From Burkholderia sp. 4M9327F10 (GTDB lineage Bacteria > Pseudomonadota > Gammaproteobacteria > Burkholderiales > Burkholderiaceae), in contig NZ_SCNV01000013.1 in assembly GCF_005503145.1 (NCBI RefSeq), positions 96,266-160,265 on the forward strand: a DNA stretch of 64,000 bases, in the 5' to 3' direction. Below, piece by piece: positions 53,761 through 64,000 of the stretch. Under the pieces are notes generated by a model, which worked only from the letters and a program-made list of their open reading frames with translations, searched no databases and was not told where the DNA came from. The position numbers and the translations under genes are program-made. Positions within the stretch are counted from its first letter, which is position 1. Each line of letters starts with the position of its first letter.

Positions 53761-56220
53761 ATGAGGGGAGAAGCGACGCGTTTGCGTTCACGCCGCCTTG
53801 TTCGCGCCCTCGCCTGCTGGCTGGCCCTGCAAACCGCATTCGCGGCGCCGTTGGCGGCCGCCGCCGGGTTCGCTGCGAGTTCGCCGCGGGCGGTGGCGCC
53901 GCCGGGAACGCCGGTCGCAACCGGCGTAGGCAATGTCCCCGCGCCTGGCCCGGCCGTGCTGTTCGATGCCACGGCCCTCGCCCAGCCGGCGCTGGCCACG
54001 CCGACCCCGGCCCTGGCGGCGTCCTCGGTCAAGGCGCTTGGCATCAGGACGCCGACCACGGCCGAACCCGGCACGCTGGTGCCGGGCGGCCGCCGCCAGA
54101 CGCTGACCTTCGCCGACTACGGCGCGCGCGATCCGCTGCAATTGCGCGGTGTCGACGGCCAGAACGGCATCGCCTTCTCGGTGCGCAACGACGAGGTGGT
54201 GACCGGAGCCATCCTGCATCTGATCTACAGCTACTCGCCGGCCCTGTTGCCGTCGATCTCGCAGTTGAAGGTACTGGTGAACGGCGAAGTGGCGGCGACG
54301 CTGCCCGTGCCGCACGAACAGGCCGGCATGCTGGTGGCGCGCGATGTCTCGATCGATCCGCGCTTCATCACCGAGTTCAACCACCTCAACGTGCAGTTGA
54401 TCGGCCACTACACGCAGCAGTGCGAAGACCCCGCGAATTCGTCGCTGTGGGCGACCGTCAGCAATGCCAGCTCGCTCGATCTGACCTACGCCTCGCTCAC
54501 CAGCAAGCCGGATCTGGCAGCGCTGCCGCAACCGTTCTTCGACCGCCGCGACGTGCGGCGCCTCGAACTGCCGTTCGTGTTCCCGGCCAAGCCGGGCTCG
54601 GAGACGCTGGAAGCCGCCGGCATCGTCGCCTCCTGGTTTGGCGCGCTGGCCGGCTATCGCGGCGCGCTGTTCCCGGCCCAGGTCGACGAAGCGCCGCTCT
54701 CGGGCAATGCGGTGGTGTTCGCCACCACCGATCAACGGCCTGCCGGCGTGCCGATTCCTGCCATCTCGGGGCCGACCATTGCGGTGGTGGACCGCGAAGC
54801 GCCGGCACGCGGCAAGCTGCTGCTGGTGCTCGGGCGCAACGAGGCAGAACTGAAGACCGCCGCCAAGGCGCTCGGCGTAGGCCAAAGCGTGCTGTCCGGC
54901 GAAAGCGCGACGATCACGCAACTCAACGAACTCGGCCCGCGCGCCCCATACGACGCGCCCAACTGGCTGCCCACCAACCGTCCGGTGCGCTTCGGCGAAC
55001 TCGCGGAAGCACGCGACCTCAGCGTATCCGGCTACGACGCCGACGCGGTACGCGTGAACCTGCGCGTGCCGCCCGACCTGTTCATGTGGCACACCAAGGG
55101 CGCGCCAATCGACCTGCGCTACCGCTACACGGTGCGTCCATTGCCGGACCGCTCGTCGCTGAACATCAGCATCAACGACGGCTTCGTGCAGGCCCTGCCG
55201 ATTCCGGCGCGGGCCGCCTCGGTGTTCGACCTTGGTCATTACTTCAACGGCATCCTGCCGGATAACAGCGCCGTCGCACGGCGCACCGTCTACATTCCTC
55301 CGCTGCTGCTGACGCCGCGCGCCCAGTTGCGGCTGCACTTCTACTACGACATTCCCAATACCGGCGAATGCCATGGCCGGCTGCTGGATAACGTGGTCGG
55401 TTCGATTGATCCGAATTCGACCATCGACCTGTCGTCGTTCCCGCACTACATGGCCTTGCCGGATCTGGCGGCGTTCGCCAATAGCGGCTTCCCGTTCACG
55501 CGCATGGCCGACCTGTCCGAAACCGCGGTGATCCTGCCGAACGACGCCGATTCGAGCGACTACAGCCTGTATCTGCTGGAGATGGGCCGGATGGGCGCCT
55601 CGACCGGGTATCCCGCCACTGGCGTGACCGTGACGAGCGCCGATCAGGTGGATCAGTTCGCCGGCAAAGACCTGCTGATTTTCGGCGCCCCCGGCCACCA
55701 GCCGCTCTTGCAGCGCTGGGCCAAGGCGATGCCGTTCTCGAGCGACGGCGATTCGCGCACCTTTGAGCTCTCCGATATCGTCTTCAAGCTGGAAGACTGG
55801 TGGCACGGCGAGCGCGGCGTGGAACGCGCACCGGCGCGCGCCGACCTCTCGCTGGTCAGTTCGAACGGCGCGGCGCTCCTGACCGGCTTCGAATCGCCGT
55901 TGCAAAAAGAGCGCAGCGCGGTGGCATTCGTCAGCGCGGCCGGCCAGTCGGATGCCGACCTGAGTTCGGCCCTGCTCGACGCCGACGTGCTGCCGCAAAT
56001 TCAAGGTGCAATGGCCGTGATCCACGGCCGCAGCGTCACCATCACCTCGAACGGCGATGCGTACTACCTCGGCCACCTGTCGCCGCAGGAATACATGCGC
56101 TGGGCGCTGTCGTCGCATCCGCTTCTGCTGCTGCTCGCCGGTGTGCTCGCGGCGCTGATTATCGCGGCGCTGTTTTACCGTGCGCTGCGCTCGATCGCGG
56201 CGCGCCGCCTGAAGGATTGA
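53761..56220 (+). CDS. bcsB: Cellulose synthase periplasmic subunit BcsB
   Basis: An approximately 819-residue periplasmic subunit with signal peptide (ALACWLALQTAFAAPLAA), carbohydrate-binding and flavodoxin-like repeats, and a C-terminal TM helix (HPLLLLLAGVLAALIIAALF) that anchors it to BcsA. TLTFADYGARDPLQLRGVDG and HYTQQCEDPANSSLWATVSN are conserved stretches. ATG 53761 has the better ribosome site (AAGGCGAG), but ATG 53707, four bases after bcsA, adds 18 residues and cannot be excluded. Confidence 0.9.
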   Translation: MRGEATRLRSRRLVRALACWLALQTAFAAPLAAAAGFAASSPRAVAPPGTPVATGVGNVPAPGPAVLFDATALAQPALATPTPALAASSVKALGIRTPTTAEPGTLVPGGRRQTLTFADYGARDPLQLRGVDGQNGIAFSVRNDEVVTGAILHLIYSYSPALLPSISQLKVLVNGEVAATLPVPHEQAGMLVARDVSIDPRFITEFNHLNVQLIGHYTQQCEDPANSSLWATVSNASSLDLTYASLTSKPDLAALPQPFFDRRDVRRLELPFVFPAKPGSETLEAAGIVASWFGALAGYRGALFPAQVDEAPLSGNAVVFATTDQRPAGVPIPAISGPTIAVVDREAPARGKLLLVLGRNEAELKTAAKALGVGQSVLSGESATITQLNELGPRAPYDAPNWLPTNRPVRFGELAEARDLSVSGYDADAVRVNLRVPPDLFMWHTKGAPIDLRYRYTVRPLPDRSSLNISINDGFVQALPIPARAASVFDLGHYFNGILPDNSAVARRTVYIPPLLLTPRAQLRLHFYYDIPNTGECHGRLLDNVVGSIDPNSTIDLSSFPHYMALPDLAAFANSGFPFTRMADLSETAVILPNDADSSDYSLYLLEMGRMGASTGYPATGVTVTSADQVDQFAGKDLLIFGAPGHQPLLQRWAKAMPFSSDGDSRTFELSDIVFKLEDWWHGERGVERAPARADLSLVSSNGAALLTGFESPLQKERSAVAFVSAAGQSDADLSSALLDADVLPQIQGAMAVIHGRSVTITSNGDAYYLGHLSPQEYMRWALSSHPLLLLLAGVLAALIIAALFYRALRSIAARRLKD

Positions 56221-56221
56221 T

Positions 56222-57391
56222 ATGCCGGTCAAACTCAACACGGCACCCGCGGCGCTTGCATTCGGACTGCTGGCTTCGATGACCTCGACGATCGCCACTC
56301 CGGCTGCCGCCGCTACCGCTGCGCAATGCGACTGGCCGGCCTACCGCAGCTTTGTCGAGCGCTTCGTGCAGGCCGACGGCCGCGTGATCGACTATTCCAC
56401 GCCGACCCAGCAGACCACCTCCGAAGGCCAGTCGTACGGCATGTTTTTCGCGCTGGTCGCAAACGACCGCGCCACCTTCGACCGGCTGCTCGGCTGGACC
56501 CGCACCAATCTCGCCGGCAACCAGTTCGATGTGCAGAAACTGAGTCTGCCTGCGTGGCAGTGGGGCAAAAAGCCGGATGGCTCTTACGGCGTACTCGATC
56601 CGAATTCTGCTTCGGACTCCGATCTGTGGATCGCCTACGACCTGCTGCAAGCGGGCCGCCTGTGGCATGACACTGGCTATACGAAACTCGGCGAGGCGCT
56701 TGCCACGCAGATCGCCAGCAAGGAAGTCGTGAGCCTGGCCGGCCTCGGCCCGATGCTGCTGCCCGGCCCGCAAGGCTTCCAGAGCGGCGGCGTGACGCGC
56801 CTCAATCCCAGCTACCTGCCGCTGCCGGTGCTGCGCGCACTCGCCAGGGCGCAGCCTGGCGGGCCATGGAGCAAACTGGCCGACAACGCCTTGCAGCTCG
56901 TCAAGACCACCGCACCGCAGGGCTTCGCGCCCGACTGGGCCGCCTGGCGGGCCGGCCAGTTCGTGGTCGATCCGAAAAGCGGCGACACCGGCAGCTACGA
57001 CGCGATCCGCGTCTATCTGTGGGCCGGCATGACAGCGAGCGCCGATCCGCTCGCCAAACCCTGGCTCGCCGCGCTCGGCGGCATGCGCAACCAGGTCGCG
57101 CAAAGCGGTTTTCCGCCCGAGAAGGTTGCCGCGACCACCGGCACGGTGAGCGGCGAAGGGCCGCTCAGCTACTGGGGAGCGCTGGCGCCTTACTTCAAGG
57201 CGCTCGGCGACGAGCGCGGCCTCGGGCTCGCGCGCACCCATCTGGCGGCGCTCGACAGCCCCGTGGCGGGTCGTGAACCTGTTTATTACGATCGTGTGCT
57301 GGGCTTGTTCGGCACCGGATTCATCGACGGCCGCTATCGCTTCGACGATGCGGGCCGGCTCGTGCCGAGTTGGAGAAACGCATGCGATTGA
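56222..57391 (+). CDS. bcsZ: Endoglucanase BcsZ (GH8)
   Basis: A 389-residue periplasmic cellulase with signal peptide ([13 protein letters not shown]). Catalytic E68 in TSEGQSYGM and D260 in [11 protein letters not shown] match the GH8 pair E55/D243 of Escherichia coli BcsZ. Needed for normal cellulose export, trimming misfolded glucan. Starts one base after bcsB stop; overlaps bcsC by ten bases. Confidence 0.95.
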   Translation: MPVKLNTAPAALAFGLLASMTSTIATPAAAATAAQCDWPAYRSFVERFVQADGRVIDYSTPTQQTTSEGQSYGMFFALVANDRATFDRLLGWTRTNLAGNQFDVQKLSLPAWQWGKKPDGSYGVLDPNSASDSDLWIAYDLLQAGRLWHDTGYTKLGEALATQIASKEVVSLAGLGPMLLPGPQGFQSGGVTRLNPSYLPLPVLRALARAQPGGPWSKLADNALQLVKTTAPQGFAPDWAAWRAGQFVVDPKSGDTGSYDAIRVYLWAGMTASADPLAKPWLAALGGMRNQVAQSGFPPEKVAATTGTVSGEGPLSYWGALAPYFKALGDERGLGLARTHLAALDSPVAGREPVYYDRVLGLFGTGFIDGRYRFDDAGRLVPSWRNACD

Positions 57392-60300
57392 GCGCCATCG
57401 CGCTGACGCTGAGCCTCGTTAGCGTCGCTACAGCGACGCTGCCGCCCACCGCCCTCGCCCAGCAGGCCTCGGCCGATCCGCTCAACGTGCTGATCGACCA
57501 GGGCAAGTACTGGCAGGCGCACCACCGCGGCGACCTTGCCGAGCAGGCCTGGCAGAAGGTCTTGCGCCTCGATCCGAAGCAGCCCGATGCGCTGTTCGGC
57601 ATGGGCATGGTGCTCGCCGACCGCAAGGACGGCAGCGGCGCGCAACAGTATCTGGCGCGCCTGCGCGAAGTCGCGCCGAACTATCCCAACATCGACGAAC
57701 TGGGCCGGCGCCTTGGCGAGTCCAGCCTGCGCGATCAGACCGTCAACGACGCGCGGCGCTTGCAGCAAAGCGGCCAGGCCGCCAGCGCCGTGCAGGAATA
57801 TCAGCGCGCGTTGCAGGGCAAACCTGCTACCCCGGAGCTGCAACTCGAGTACTACCAGGCGCTCGCGGCCACCCCGCAAGGCTGGGACCAGGCGCGCCGC
57901 GGCCTGCAGCAGCTCGCGCAGCAGAATCCCGACGACCCGCGCTATGCGCTCGCCTACGCCCAGCACCTGACCTACCGCGACATCACGCGCCGCGAAGGCA
58001 TCGCGCAGCTAGAGAAGCTTTCCGGCGACAACGCGGTGGGCGCCGCGGCGCGCAAGAGCTGGCGCCAGGCGCTGCTGTGGCTCGATGCGCGCGCCTCCGA
58101 TGCGCCGCTCTATCAGAGCTACCTGCAGCTCGCGCCGGATGACGCCGCCGTGAAGGCCCGCTTCGACTCGATGGTGCAGCAGGACGCGGCCGCTCGCGAA
58201 CGCGCCCAGCAGAACGCCGCCGTCGATGCACGCGGGCGCACCATCGCCGACGGCTTTGCGGCGCTCGACCGCGGCGACATTGCTACCGCTCGCAGCAAAT
58301 TCTCGTCGGTGCTGGCGAGCAGTCCGAACGATGGAGACGCGCTCGGCGGCATGGGTATCGCGGCGCTCAAGCAGGAGCATTTCTCCGAAGCGCGCGACTA
58401 CCTCGAACGGGCCTCGCGCAGCGGCAATCCGGCACGCTGGAAAGACGCGCTATTGAGCGCGACCTACTGGACTTACACCAGCGACGCGATCGGCGCGCGC
58501 AGCAACGGCGAATTCGCCAAGGCCAGGTCGCTGTTCGAGCGCGCAATCGCGCTCAATCCGTCCGATGTCACCGCCCAGGTGCTGCTCGGCGAAATGCTGC
58601 TGAACAACGGCGACCCCGCCGGCGCGGAACAGGCATACCGCATGGCGTTGCGCCGCCAGGCCGACAACCCCGATGCGATTCGCGGCCTCGTCGGCGCGCT
58701 GGCCGCGCAAGGACGCGGCGACGAAGCATTGCAGTTCGCCAACCAGCTCAACACCGAACAGCAGGCGAAAGCAGGCGGTATCGACCGTCTGCGCGGTGAA
58801 GCGCAGGCCGCCCAGGCACGCGCTGCCGAAGCACGCGGCGACCTGGGCGCCGCCCGCAGCCTGTTCGAAGATGCGCTGCTCAGCAATCCTGACGATCCAT
58901 GGCTGCGCCTCGATCTCGCCCGCATCTATGTGCGCCAGGGCGCGGTCGGCAACGCGCGCAGCATGATGGACGGACTGCTGGCAAGCCATCCCGACATGAC
59001 CGATGCGCTCTATGCGAGCGCGCTGCTGTCCGCGGAGACTCAGGACTGGTCGGCCGGCCTCGCGCAACTGGACCGCATTCCGGTCGCCCAGCGCACCGAT
59101 GCGATGACCGCCTTGCAGCACCGCCTGTGGGTGCATCAACAGGCGAGCCTCGCGATCCAGATGGCGAAGAGCGGACAAAGCCAGCAGGCCTTCGCGATCC
59201 TCGCCGCCGCGGAGCCGGTGGCCGCCGGCAACCCGGAACTGATCGGCGTGGTGGCCTCGGCCTACCAGCAGGCGGGAGACTCCAACCGCGCACTGTGGCT
59301 CGTGCGCAGCGCCATGAGCGCCGCGCCTGGCAGCACGGACCTGCTGTTGCAATACGCCGGCATCCTGCTCGCCGCTCATCAGGACACCGAACTGGGCAAC
59401 GTAATGCGCCAGCTTGCCGCGACGCAATTGACACCGCAGCAACGCACCGATTTCGGCAATCTGAACCTGGCGATCGTCGTGCGGCAGTGCGATGCCGTGC
59501 GCCAGCGCGGCGACCTGGCGAGCGCTTACGACGTCATTGCGCCGTGGCTCGCCGCAATGCCCGACAATCCCGACCTGCAGGCCGCGCTCGGGCGTCTCTA
59601 CTCGTCGGCGGGCGACGACCGCAATGCGCTCGCCAGTTACCGCGCGGCGCTGACACGCCGCCCCGACGACCTGAGTCTGATGCTCGCCGCGATCCCCGCC
59701 GCGACCGGCAGCAAAGACTTCCGCTACGCCGAATCGCTGGCGACGCAGGCGCTGAACGCCGCACCCGACGACCCCGGCGTGCTCGCCGCCGTCGGCCGCA
59801 TGTATAGGGCCGAGGGCAAGCTCTCGCTCGCTTCGACTTATCTGCAGCGCTCGCTGATCGCGGCCAATACGCCGGTCTCGAGCAGCGCGCCGCGCGCCGG
59901 CTCGGCGGGCAACGTGCCGCGGGGCTGGGAAGTGGCGATGCGCCGGATTGGCGCAACGCCCCTGCCCGGCACCAATCCATTCGAAGGAAAAACCGCCATC
60001 GATGTGCCGGCCGACGCCACCGGCACGCCCGGCAACTCCGGCTTCAGCAGCGCAAGCGGTGGCTTCAACGCAAGTGGCGCCGCCCGGCAGTACACCGCGC
60101 CTGCCGCCTATCCGGCGGCCGCTTACCCGAGTACGCAGCCCTCCTACCCGACGCAGACCGTGCCGAACTATCCGCCGCCCTCGCAGCCCGCACCCTATGT
60201 GGCGCCGTATGTGACACCTTATGTGGCGCCCGCCAGTCCGTCGGCCGTACCGAACTCCAGCAACGCGGCAGGCGGCTACGGTCCCGATAACTACGGCTCC

Positions 60301-62175
60301 AGCCAGACCGGTGCGCCCGCCGCCGCGCCCTTGCAGCCGTACCCCGGCCAGGATCAGGCGCCGGTCCAGCAGCAGCCGCTGCCGTATAACGCGCCCTATC
60401 CGCAGCCTGCGCCGCCCTATGGCGCACCGGCGCCCTATGTGTCCACACCCTGGCCGATGTCACCGGCGGCGCGCGAAGCGCAAGCCAATGCCGCTGGACA
60501 GCAGGGGCAGGCCTACTATCCGCCACCCCCAGCGGCAAACCCGGCGCAAACTTCGAACGCGCAGCGCAAGAGCAGCAAGAAGCAGACAGCAACACGTACT
60601 GCCAAGGGCGCGGCCTATGCGCAGACGCCGTATGGGCAGCAAGGCTACGCGCAGCAGCCTTACTACGGCCAGCAACCCTATCCCCCGCAACAACAGGGCT
60701 ACGGGCAGCCGGCCTATGGGCAACAACCGTACCCGCAGCAACAGGGGTACGCGCCACAGCCCTATGCACAGCAACAGGGATATGCGCAGCAGTCCTATCC
60801 GAATCAGAACTACGGCAATCAGGGCTACCCGGCACAAGGCTACTACGCGCAGCAGCCGTACATTCCGCAGCCGCCGGCAGGCTACATCCAGCCGTATTAC
60901 CCGCAAGCGCCTGCGGCGCAAACCGCACCGTCCGGCAACGGCAACTACGCACCGTCGCCCGCCAACGTGGCCAACTCGCAGACACTAGGCGTCGCGGAAG
61001 AACTGGCTCAGGTCAATCGCGAGCAGACGAGTACGGTGTCGGGGGGGATTGTGTTTCGTGATCGTGCGGGCGAAGACGGCCTGTCGGACCTGACCGATAT
61101 CGAAGCGCCCATCCAGGGGCGTATCCAGGCCGGCAACGGCCATGTCATCGTCACGGCCACACCAGTGACGCTCGATGCGGGTACCGCGAACAACGAGGCC
61201 CAAACGCTAGCACGCTTCGGTTCAGGCGCCGCCTCAAACGCCAGTGCCTATGGCTCTCAAACCGCAAACGGCGTAGGGCTATCGCTCGGCTATCAGAACA
61301 AAAGCCTAGGTGGCGACGTCGGGGTGACACCGCTTGGCTTTCGCGAAATCAATGCCGTCGGCGGCCTGCAATACAATGGTTCTGTGAATGACCAGGTGTC
61401 GTATTCACTCGCCGTCGCGCGACGCGCCGTCACCGATAGCCTGCTCTCGTACGCCGGTGCGCGCGACCAGTCTTCCAATCTCGAATGGGGAGGAGTGACA
61501 TCCAGCGGCGCGCTCGCCACACTGAGTTGGGACGACGGGACGAGCGGCTTATATGCGAACGCCGCATACCAGTTCCTGGATGGCTACAACGTAGCGGCCA
61601 ATAGTGCCATCAAAGGCGGCGGCGGCGTGTATTCGCGCCTGCTGAAGGATGCTGACCAGACACTGACGGTCGGCGTAAATACGACGCTGATGGGTTATAA
61701 CCGGAACCTCTCCTACTTCACGTATGGACAGGGTGGATATTTCAGCCCGCAACAGTATGTGATTCTGAATTTACCAGTGGAATGGACGGGCCGAAACGGC
61801 AACTTCACGTATGATGTCAAGGGCTCGGTCGGCGTACAGCATTACCACGAGGACGCGTCGGCGTATTTCCCGCTTGGCGACTCGACCTCAACGGCGCTCC
61901 GAAGCGCGCTCATTTCAGCCGGAACAGCACCCGATTCGAACGCGATCTATCCAAGCCAGAGCAAGACCGGAATCGCCTACTCGTTTAGCGCAGTGGGCGA
62001 ATATCAACTCGCGCCGCAGCTTGCTGTCGGCGCAACGGCATCGCTCGGAAACGCCTATCAGTACCGCGAATATCTGGCCGCCGTATATGTGCGCTATAGC
62101 TTTACCAAGCAGACCGGACTGCAACCGTTCCCGCCGACGCCTTTGGCATCTCCTTACCTGTCGTTGTCGAATTAG
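57382..62175 (+). CDS. bcsC: Cellulose outer membrane exporter BcsC with a Tyr/Gln/Pro-rich insert
   Basis: A 1597-residue protein, much longer than the about 1150 usual. Signal peptide ends PPTALAQ; TPR repeats about 30-830 ([23 protein letters not shown] start); low-complexity Pro/Gln/Tyr/Ala region about 890-1205 with many YAQQ/YGQQ/YPPQ units (60080-60990); then the BcsC C-terminal barrel from [20 protein letters not shown] to the end. ATG 57382 has GGAG six bases upstream and overlaps bcsZ. TPRs bind the periplasmic complex; the barrel lets cellulose through. Confidence 0.95.
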   Translation: MRLSAIALTLSLVSVATATLPPTALAQQASADPLNVLIDQGKYWQAHHRGDLAEQAWQKVLRLDPKQPDALFGMGMVLADRKDGSGAQQYLARLREVAPNYPNIDELGRRLGESSLRDQTVNDARRLQQSGQAASAVQEYQRALQGKPATPELQLEYYQALAATPQGWDQARRGLQQLAQQNPDDPRYALAYAQHLTYRDITRREGIAQLEKLSGDNAVGAAARKSWRQALLWLDARASDAPLYQSYLQLAPDDAAVKARFDSMVQQDAAARERAQQNAAVDARGRTIADGFAALDRGDIATARSKFSSVLASSPNDGDALGGMGIAALKQEHFSEARDYLERASRSGNPARWKDALLSATYWTYTSDAIGARSNGEFAKARSLFERAIALNPSDVTAQVLLGEMLLNNGDPAGAEQAYRMALRRQADNPDAIRGLVGALAAQGRGDEALQFANQLNTEQQAKAGGIDRLRGEAQAAQARAAEARGDLGAARSLFEDALLSNPDDPWLRLDLARIYVRQGAVGNARSMMDGLLASHPDMTDALYASALLSAETQDWSAGLAQLDRIPVAQRTDAMTALQHRLWVHQQASLAIQMAKSGQSQQAFAILAAAEPVAAGNPELIGVVASAYQQAGDSNRALWLVRSAMSAAPGSTDLLLQYAGILLAAHQDTELGNVMRQLAATQLTPQQRTDFGNLNLAIVVRQCDAVRQRGDLASAYDVIAPWLAAMPDNPDLQAALGRLYSSAGDDRNALASYRAALTRRPDDLSLMLAAIPAATGSKDFRYAESLATQALNAAPDDPGVLAAVGRMYRAEGKLSLASTYLQRSLIAANTPVSSSAPRAGSAGNVPRGWEVAMRRIGATPLPGTNPFEGKTAIDVPADATGTPGNSGFSSASGGFNASGAARQYTAPAAYPAAAYPSTQPSYPTQTVPNYPPPSQPAPYVAPYVTPYVAPASPSAVPNSSNAAGGYGPDNYGSSQTGAPAAAPLQPYPGQDQAPVQQQPLPYNAPYPQPAPPYGAPAPYVSTPWPMSPAAREAQANAAGQQGQAYYPPPPAANPAQTSNAQRKSSKKQTATRTAKGAAYAQTPYGQQGYAQQPYYGQQPYPPQQQGYGQPAYGQQPYPQQQGYAPQPYAQQQGYAQQSYPNQNYGNQGYPAQGYYAQQPYIPQPPAGYIQPYYPQAPAAQTAPSGNGNYAPSPANVANSQTLGVAEELAQVNREQTSTVSGGIVFRDRAGEDGLSDLTDIEAPIQGRIQAGNGHVIVTATPVTLDAGTANNEAQTLARFGSGAASNASAYGSQTANGVGLSLGYQNKSLGGDVGVTPLGFREINAVGGLQYNGSVNDQVSYSLAVARRAVTDSLLSYAGARDQSSNLEWGGVTSSGALATLSWDDGTSGLYANAAYQFLDGYNVAANSAIKGGGGVYSRLLKDADQTLTVGVNTTLMGYNRNLSYFTYGQGGYFSPQQYVILNLPVEWTGRNGNFTYDVKGSVGVQHYHEDASAYFPLGDSTSTALRSALISAGTAPDSNAIYPSQSKTGIAYSFSAVGEYQLAPQLAVGATASLGNAYQYREYLAAVYVRYSFTKQTGLQPFPPTPLASPYLSLSN
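60613..60920 (+). repeat. bcsC: Imperfect YGQQ/YAQQ coding repeats in bcsC
   Basis: About 100 codons of repeating Tyr-x-Gln-Gln/Pro units (for example [15 protein letters not shown]). Prion-like composition within the BcsC linker. Confidence 0.75.
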
Positions 62176-62721
62176 TTGGCAGATCCTGCTCCTGGGCATT
62201 CGCTCAACCACACGTTCACGCTTACGCATGAACGTGTGGCCGCAGCCGCCATTGCATCCCGCAGCGTTTGAGCCGTGGCAGGACGCGTTTCGAGCTGCGA
62301 AGTTATCCCCACTTTTCGTTGACAAGCCTGTGGACAACCTGGTGGCACATCGTCTAAGTGGCTGATGCCATGCGACTATCTCCGGCCGTTGCGGGCGCGG
62401 GCAACATCCCGAGATCACGTGTTTTGCCCGGCATTTAACAATCCGAACAACCTACACGCAGCGTGGATAATTAATAAAATCGCCACACATCAATTAATCC
62501 GATTAATAAACCCGAAAATCGATACCGCCACTGGCAGGCTCCGGTTTATGCTACTGCTTTAAACCAATCGGCCGTCATGCACGAATGGGCTGAATAAAGC
62601 AGGGCGCGTTGCGTGCGTTTTTTCGAACGCCGAAACACCTGCGAACGCCCTTACGCCATGAGGACGGTGGCATTCTTTTCGGCGGCACGGCTGACGCACG
62701 GAAGCAACTACGGGAACCACG
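62176..62721. other. Long intergenic region downstream of bcsC
   Basis: About 545 bases without a gene. It holds the hairpin at 62208-62239, DnaA-box-like words TTATCCCCA (62303-62311) and TGTGGACAA (62329-62337), and an AT-rich stretch near 62460-62520 that may be the promoter of the following GGDEF gene. Confidence 0.4.
62208..62239. repeat. Strong 11-bp hairpin after bcsC
   Basis: CCACACGTTCA and TGAACGTGTGG around a 10-base loop; no T-run, so not a classic terminator. Confidence 0.55.
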
Positions 62722-63807
62722 TTGGAAACGAATCGCCTTGCAGGCAAAGGGAAGCGCTTCGCCGCACGCCTTTATCGAATGCGCATGATTGGCCTCGGCA
62801 TCGGGTTTTTCTGCGTCGCCTCGGTGTTTGCGCAAGCGCAAACCCACGTCAGCCCCTGGCTATGGGCGCTGCTGGTTTTTCACGGTTTTGTCTGGCCACA
62901 TCTCGCATATCGCGCCGCACTTGCCTGGACCGTGCCGTATCGTGGCGAACGTTTTAATCTGATGGTTGACTCCGCATTCGGCGGCCTGTGGCTAATTGCC
63001 ATGCGCTTCAACATTCTGCCGAGTGTGTTGATTCTCGCCATGCTGAGCATGGACAACATCGCTGCCGGCGGCGTGCGGCTGTTCGCACGCGGCATTGTCG
63101 CGCAACTGCTCGGCGCGGCTCTCGGCGCCGCCCTGCTCGGCGTCGTGTTCGCGCCGCAGTCGCGAATGCCGACCATTCTCGCCTGCCTGCCGTTCCTGAT
63201 CCTGTATCCGCTCGCGCTCGGCTGGCTCACCTATCGCATGTCGCAAAAGCTCGCGAAACAGGCCCGCGAACTCGAGCGCCTGAGCCAGACCGACGGCCTG
63301 ACCGGCTTGTGGAACCGGCGGCACTGGGAAGACCGGCTTGCTGAAACCTTTGAGCGCTGCCGCAGCAACGGCGAAGCCTGTTGCCTCGTGCTGTTCGATC
63401 TCGACCACTTCAAGGATGTCAACGACACCGAAGGCCACGCGGCAGGCGATGCCGCGCTACGCGGCTTCGCGTTATTCCTGCGCTCCAGCTTGCGCCCGCA
63501 AGACATTGCCGGCCGCTACGGCGGCGAGGAGTTCGGGGTCATCATGCCGGGGCTGCGCCTCGCCGACGCCCGGCGCACGGTGGAACGCTTGCTGTTCAAT
63601 TTGCGCGCCCGCGTCGGGAGCGCCGGTGAACCGCTGCGCTGCACGTCGAGTGCGGGCCTCGCCGAATACAGTCCGGAAATGGGCGATATCACCGCGTGGC
63701 TGCTTGAAGCCGATCGCTGCCTCTATGCTGCCAAAGCGAATGGACGTGATTGCCTGGTCACGTCGGAGTACGACGTCGGGTTATCTCGCCAAAGGGCGCT
63801 TGGCTAA
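62722..63807 (+). CDS. MASE2-GGDEF diguanylate cyclase, AdrA/DgcC-like
   Basis: A 361-residue c-di-GMP synthase. N-terminal MASE2 membrane domain (MIGLGIGFFCVASVFA, FHGFVWPHLAYRAALAW) and C-terminal GGDEF with LVLFDLDHFKDVND and GGEEF at 267-271; product-inhibition site RPQD (258-261) is present five residues before. MASE2-GGDEF proteins such as AdrA activate BcsA through its PilZ domain, which fits its place after the bcs operon. Start is a TTG (62722) with GGGAA upstream; ATG 62779 would shorten it by 19 residues. Confidence 0.9.
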   Translation: METNRLAGKGKRFAARLYRMRMIGLGIGFFCVASVFAQAQTHVSPWLWALLVFHGFVWPHLAYRAALAWTVPYRGERFNLMVDSAFGGLWLIAMRFNILPSVLILAMLSMDNIAAGGVRLFARGIVAQLLGAALGAALLGVVFAPQSRMPTILACLPFLILYPLALGWLTYRMSQKLAKQARELERLSQTDGLTGLWNRRHWEDRLAETFERCRSNGEACCLVLFDLDHFKDVNDTEGHAAGDAALRGFALFLRSSLRPQDIAGRYGGEEFGVIMPGLRLADARRTVERLLFNLRARVGSAGEPLRCTSSAGLAEYSPEMGDITAWLLEADRCLYAAKANGRDCLVTSEYDVGLSRQRALG

Positions 63808-64000
63808 AAGCCAGCACGCTTGTTGCGGTGAAGCGCGTGCCGCGTTCTCCAGATGGGCCGCGTGGCGGTGAGTTATCCACACTTTTCTTATAGCGGACTG
63901 TAGAGAAATGGCTGCGTACCCCATAATTGGGGGGACTTACTATGCGCCAGTAGCGGGTATCCGTCAGCGTGCGTGTCGATTTTTTCTTCTTCGTACTGAA
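63808..64000. other. Window end, no gene seen
   Basis: About 190 bases after the cyclase gene; contains a perfect DnaA-box word TTATCCACA at 63873-63881. Confidence 0.3.

Noticed and set aside
53115..55265. 716-codon frame over bcsA/bcsB
   Set aside because: Arg/Ala-rich shadow of bcsA and bcsB in another frame; no domain.
53788..56298. 836-codon minus-strand frame opposite bcsB
   Set aside because: Shadow of high-GC coding sequence; overlaps bcsB throughout.
62303..63881. Replication origin from DnaA-box words
   Set aside because: Only three scattered words, no dnaA or AT-rich unwinding element with them.

Overview
The window is high-GC proteobacterial chromosome. Gene families and operon layouts point to a Burkholderia/Paraburkholderia-type betaproteobacterium: a cellulose operon with both BcsD and a proline-rich BcsP, an archaic chaperone-usher pilus with spore-coat-U subunits, and many LysR/TetR-regulated catabolic enzymes. 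No rRNA, tRNA, CRISPR array or intact prophage was seen. The species is an inference.

Region 1 (35-8486, all minus strand) is a sulfur cluster. In transcription order it holds an AprA/Sdh-like flavoprotein, a 2[4Fe-4S] ferredoxin, a TauD-type dioxygenase, an SfnB/DszC-like flavin enzyme, two YeeE/YedE-type sulfur transport half-proteins, a family 2A (SrpI-type) encapsulin shell protein, and a SufS-type cysteine desulfurase with a disordered N-terminal extension of about 275 residues that fits a cargo-loading domain. Together they suggest uptake or desulfurisation of a sulfur source coupled to a protein nanocompartment that handles or stores sulfur. This is the strongest candidate system in the window.

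Region 2 (8.8-16.8 kb) is a mosaic of a DUF3300 lipoprotein, two SDRs, a TetR-haloalkane dehalogenase pair with twin operators, a LysR, and a TetR-controlled epoxide-hydrolase-like enzyme with matching operators in front of both genes. It ends at an internally deleted IS3-family remnant (about 16814-17120).

Region 3 (17.2-22.2 kb) is a Csu-like pilus operon: subunit, chaperone, usher, two-domain tip protein. Region 4 (22.4-33 kb) holds ArsR + old yellow enzyme, GNAT, DedA, LysR + exported alpha/beta hydrolase, a frameshifted SDR, divergent norR/hmp with a NorR box, and a small membrane protein.

Region 5 (32.4-37.5 kb) is a marR-OMF-emrA-emrB efflux operon with the same 12-bp operator in three places. 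Divergent to marR, an apparent promoter leads into about 245 bases of strongly hairpin-rich sequence ending in a textbook terminator, a candidate structured RNA (37486-37731). An unrecognised gene follows.

Region 6 (38.5-46.2 kb) is a sugar ABC importer with a GH42 beta-galactosidase, an 18-bp palindromic operator and a divergent LacI regulator. Region 7 (46.3-63.8 kb) is c-di-GMP and cellulose: a GGDEF-EAL protein, then bcsD-bcsP-bcsQ-bcsA-bcsB-bcsZ-bcsC with overlapping or nearly abutting genes from bcsP on, and a MASE2-GGDEF cyclase of the AdrA/DgcC type. BcsC carries an unusual Tyr/Gln/Pro-rich insert.
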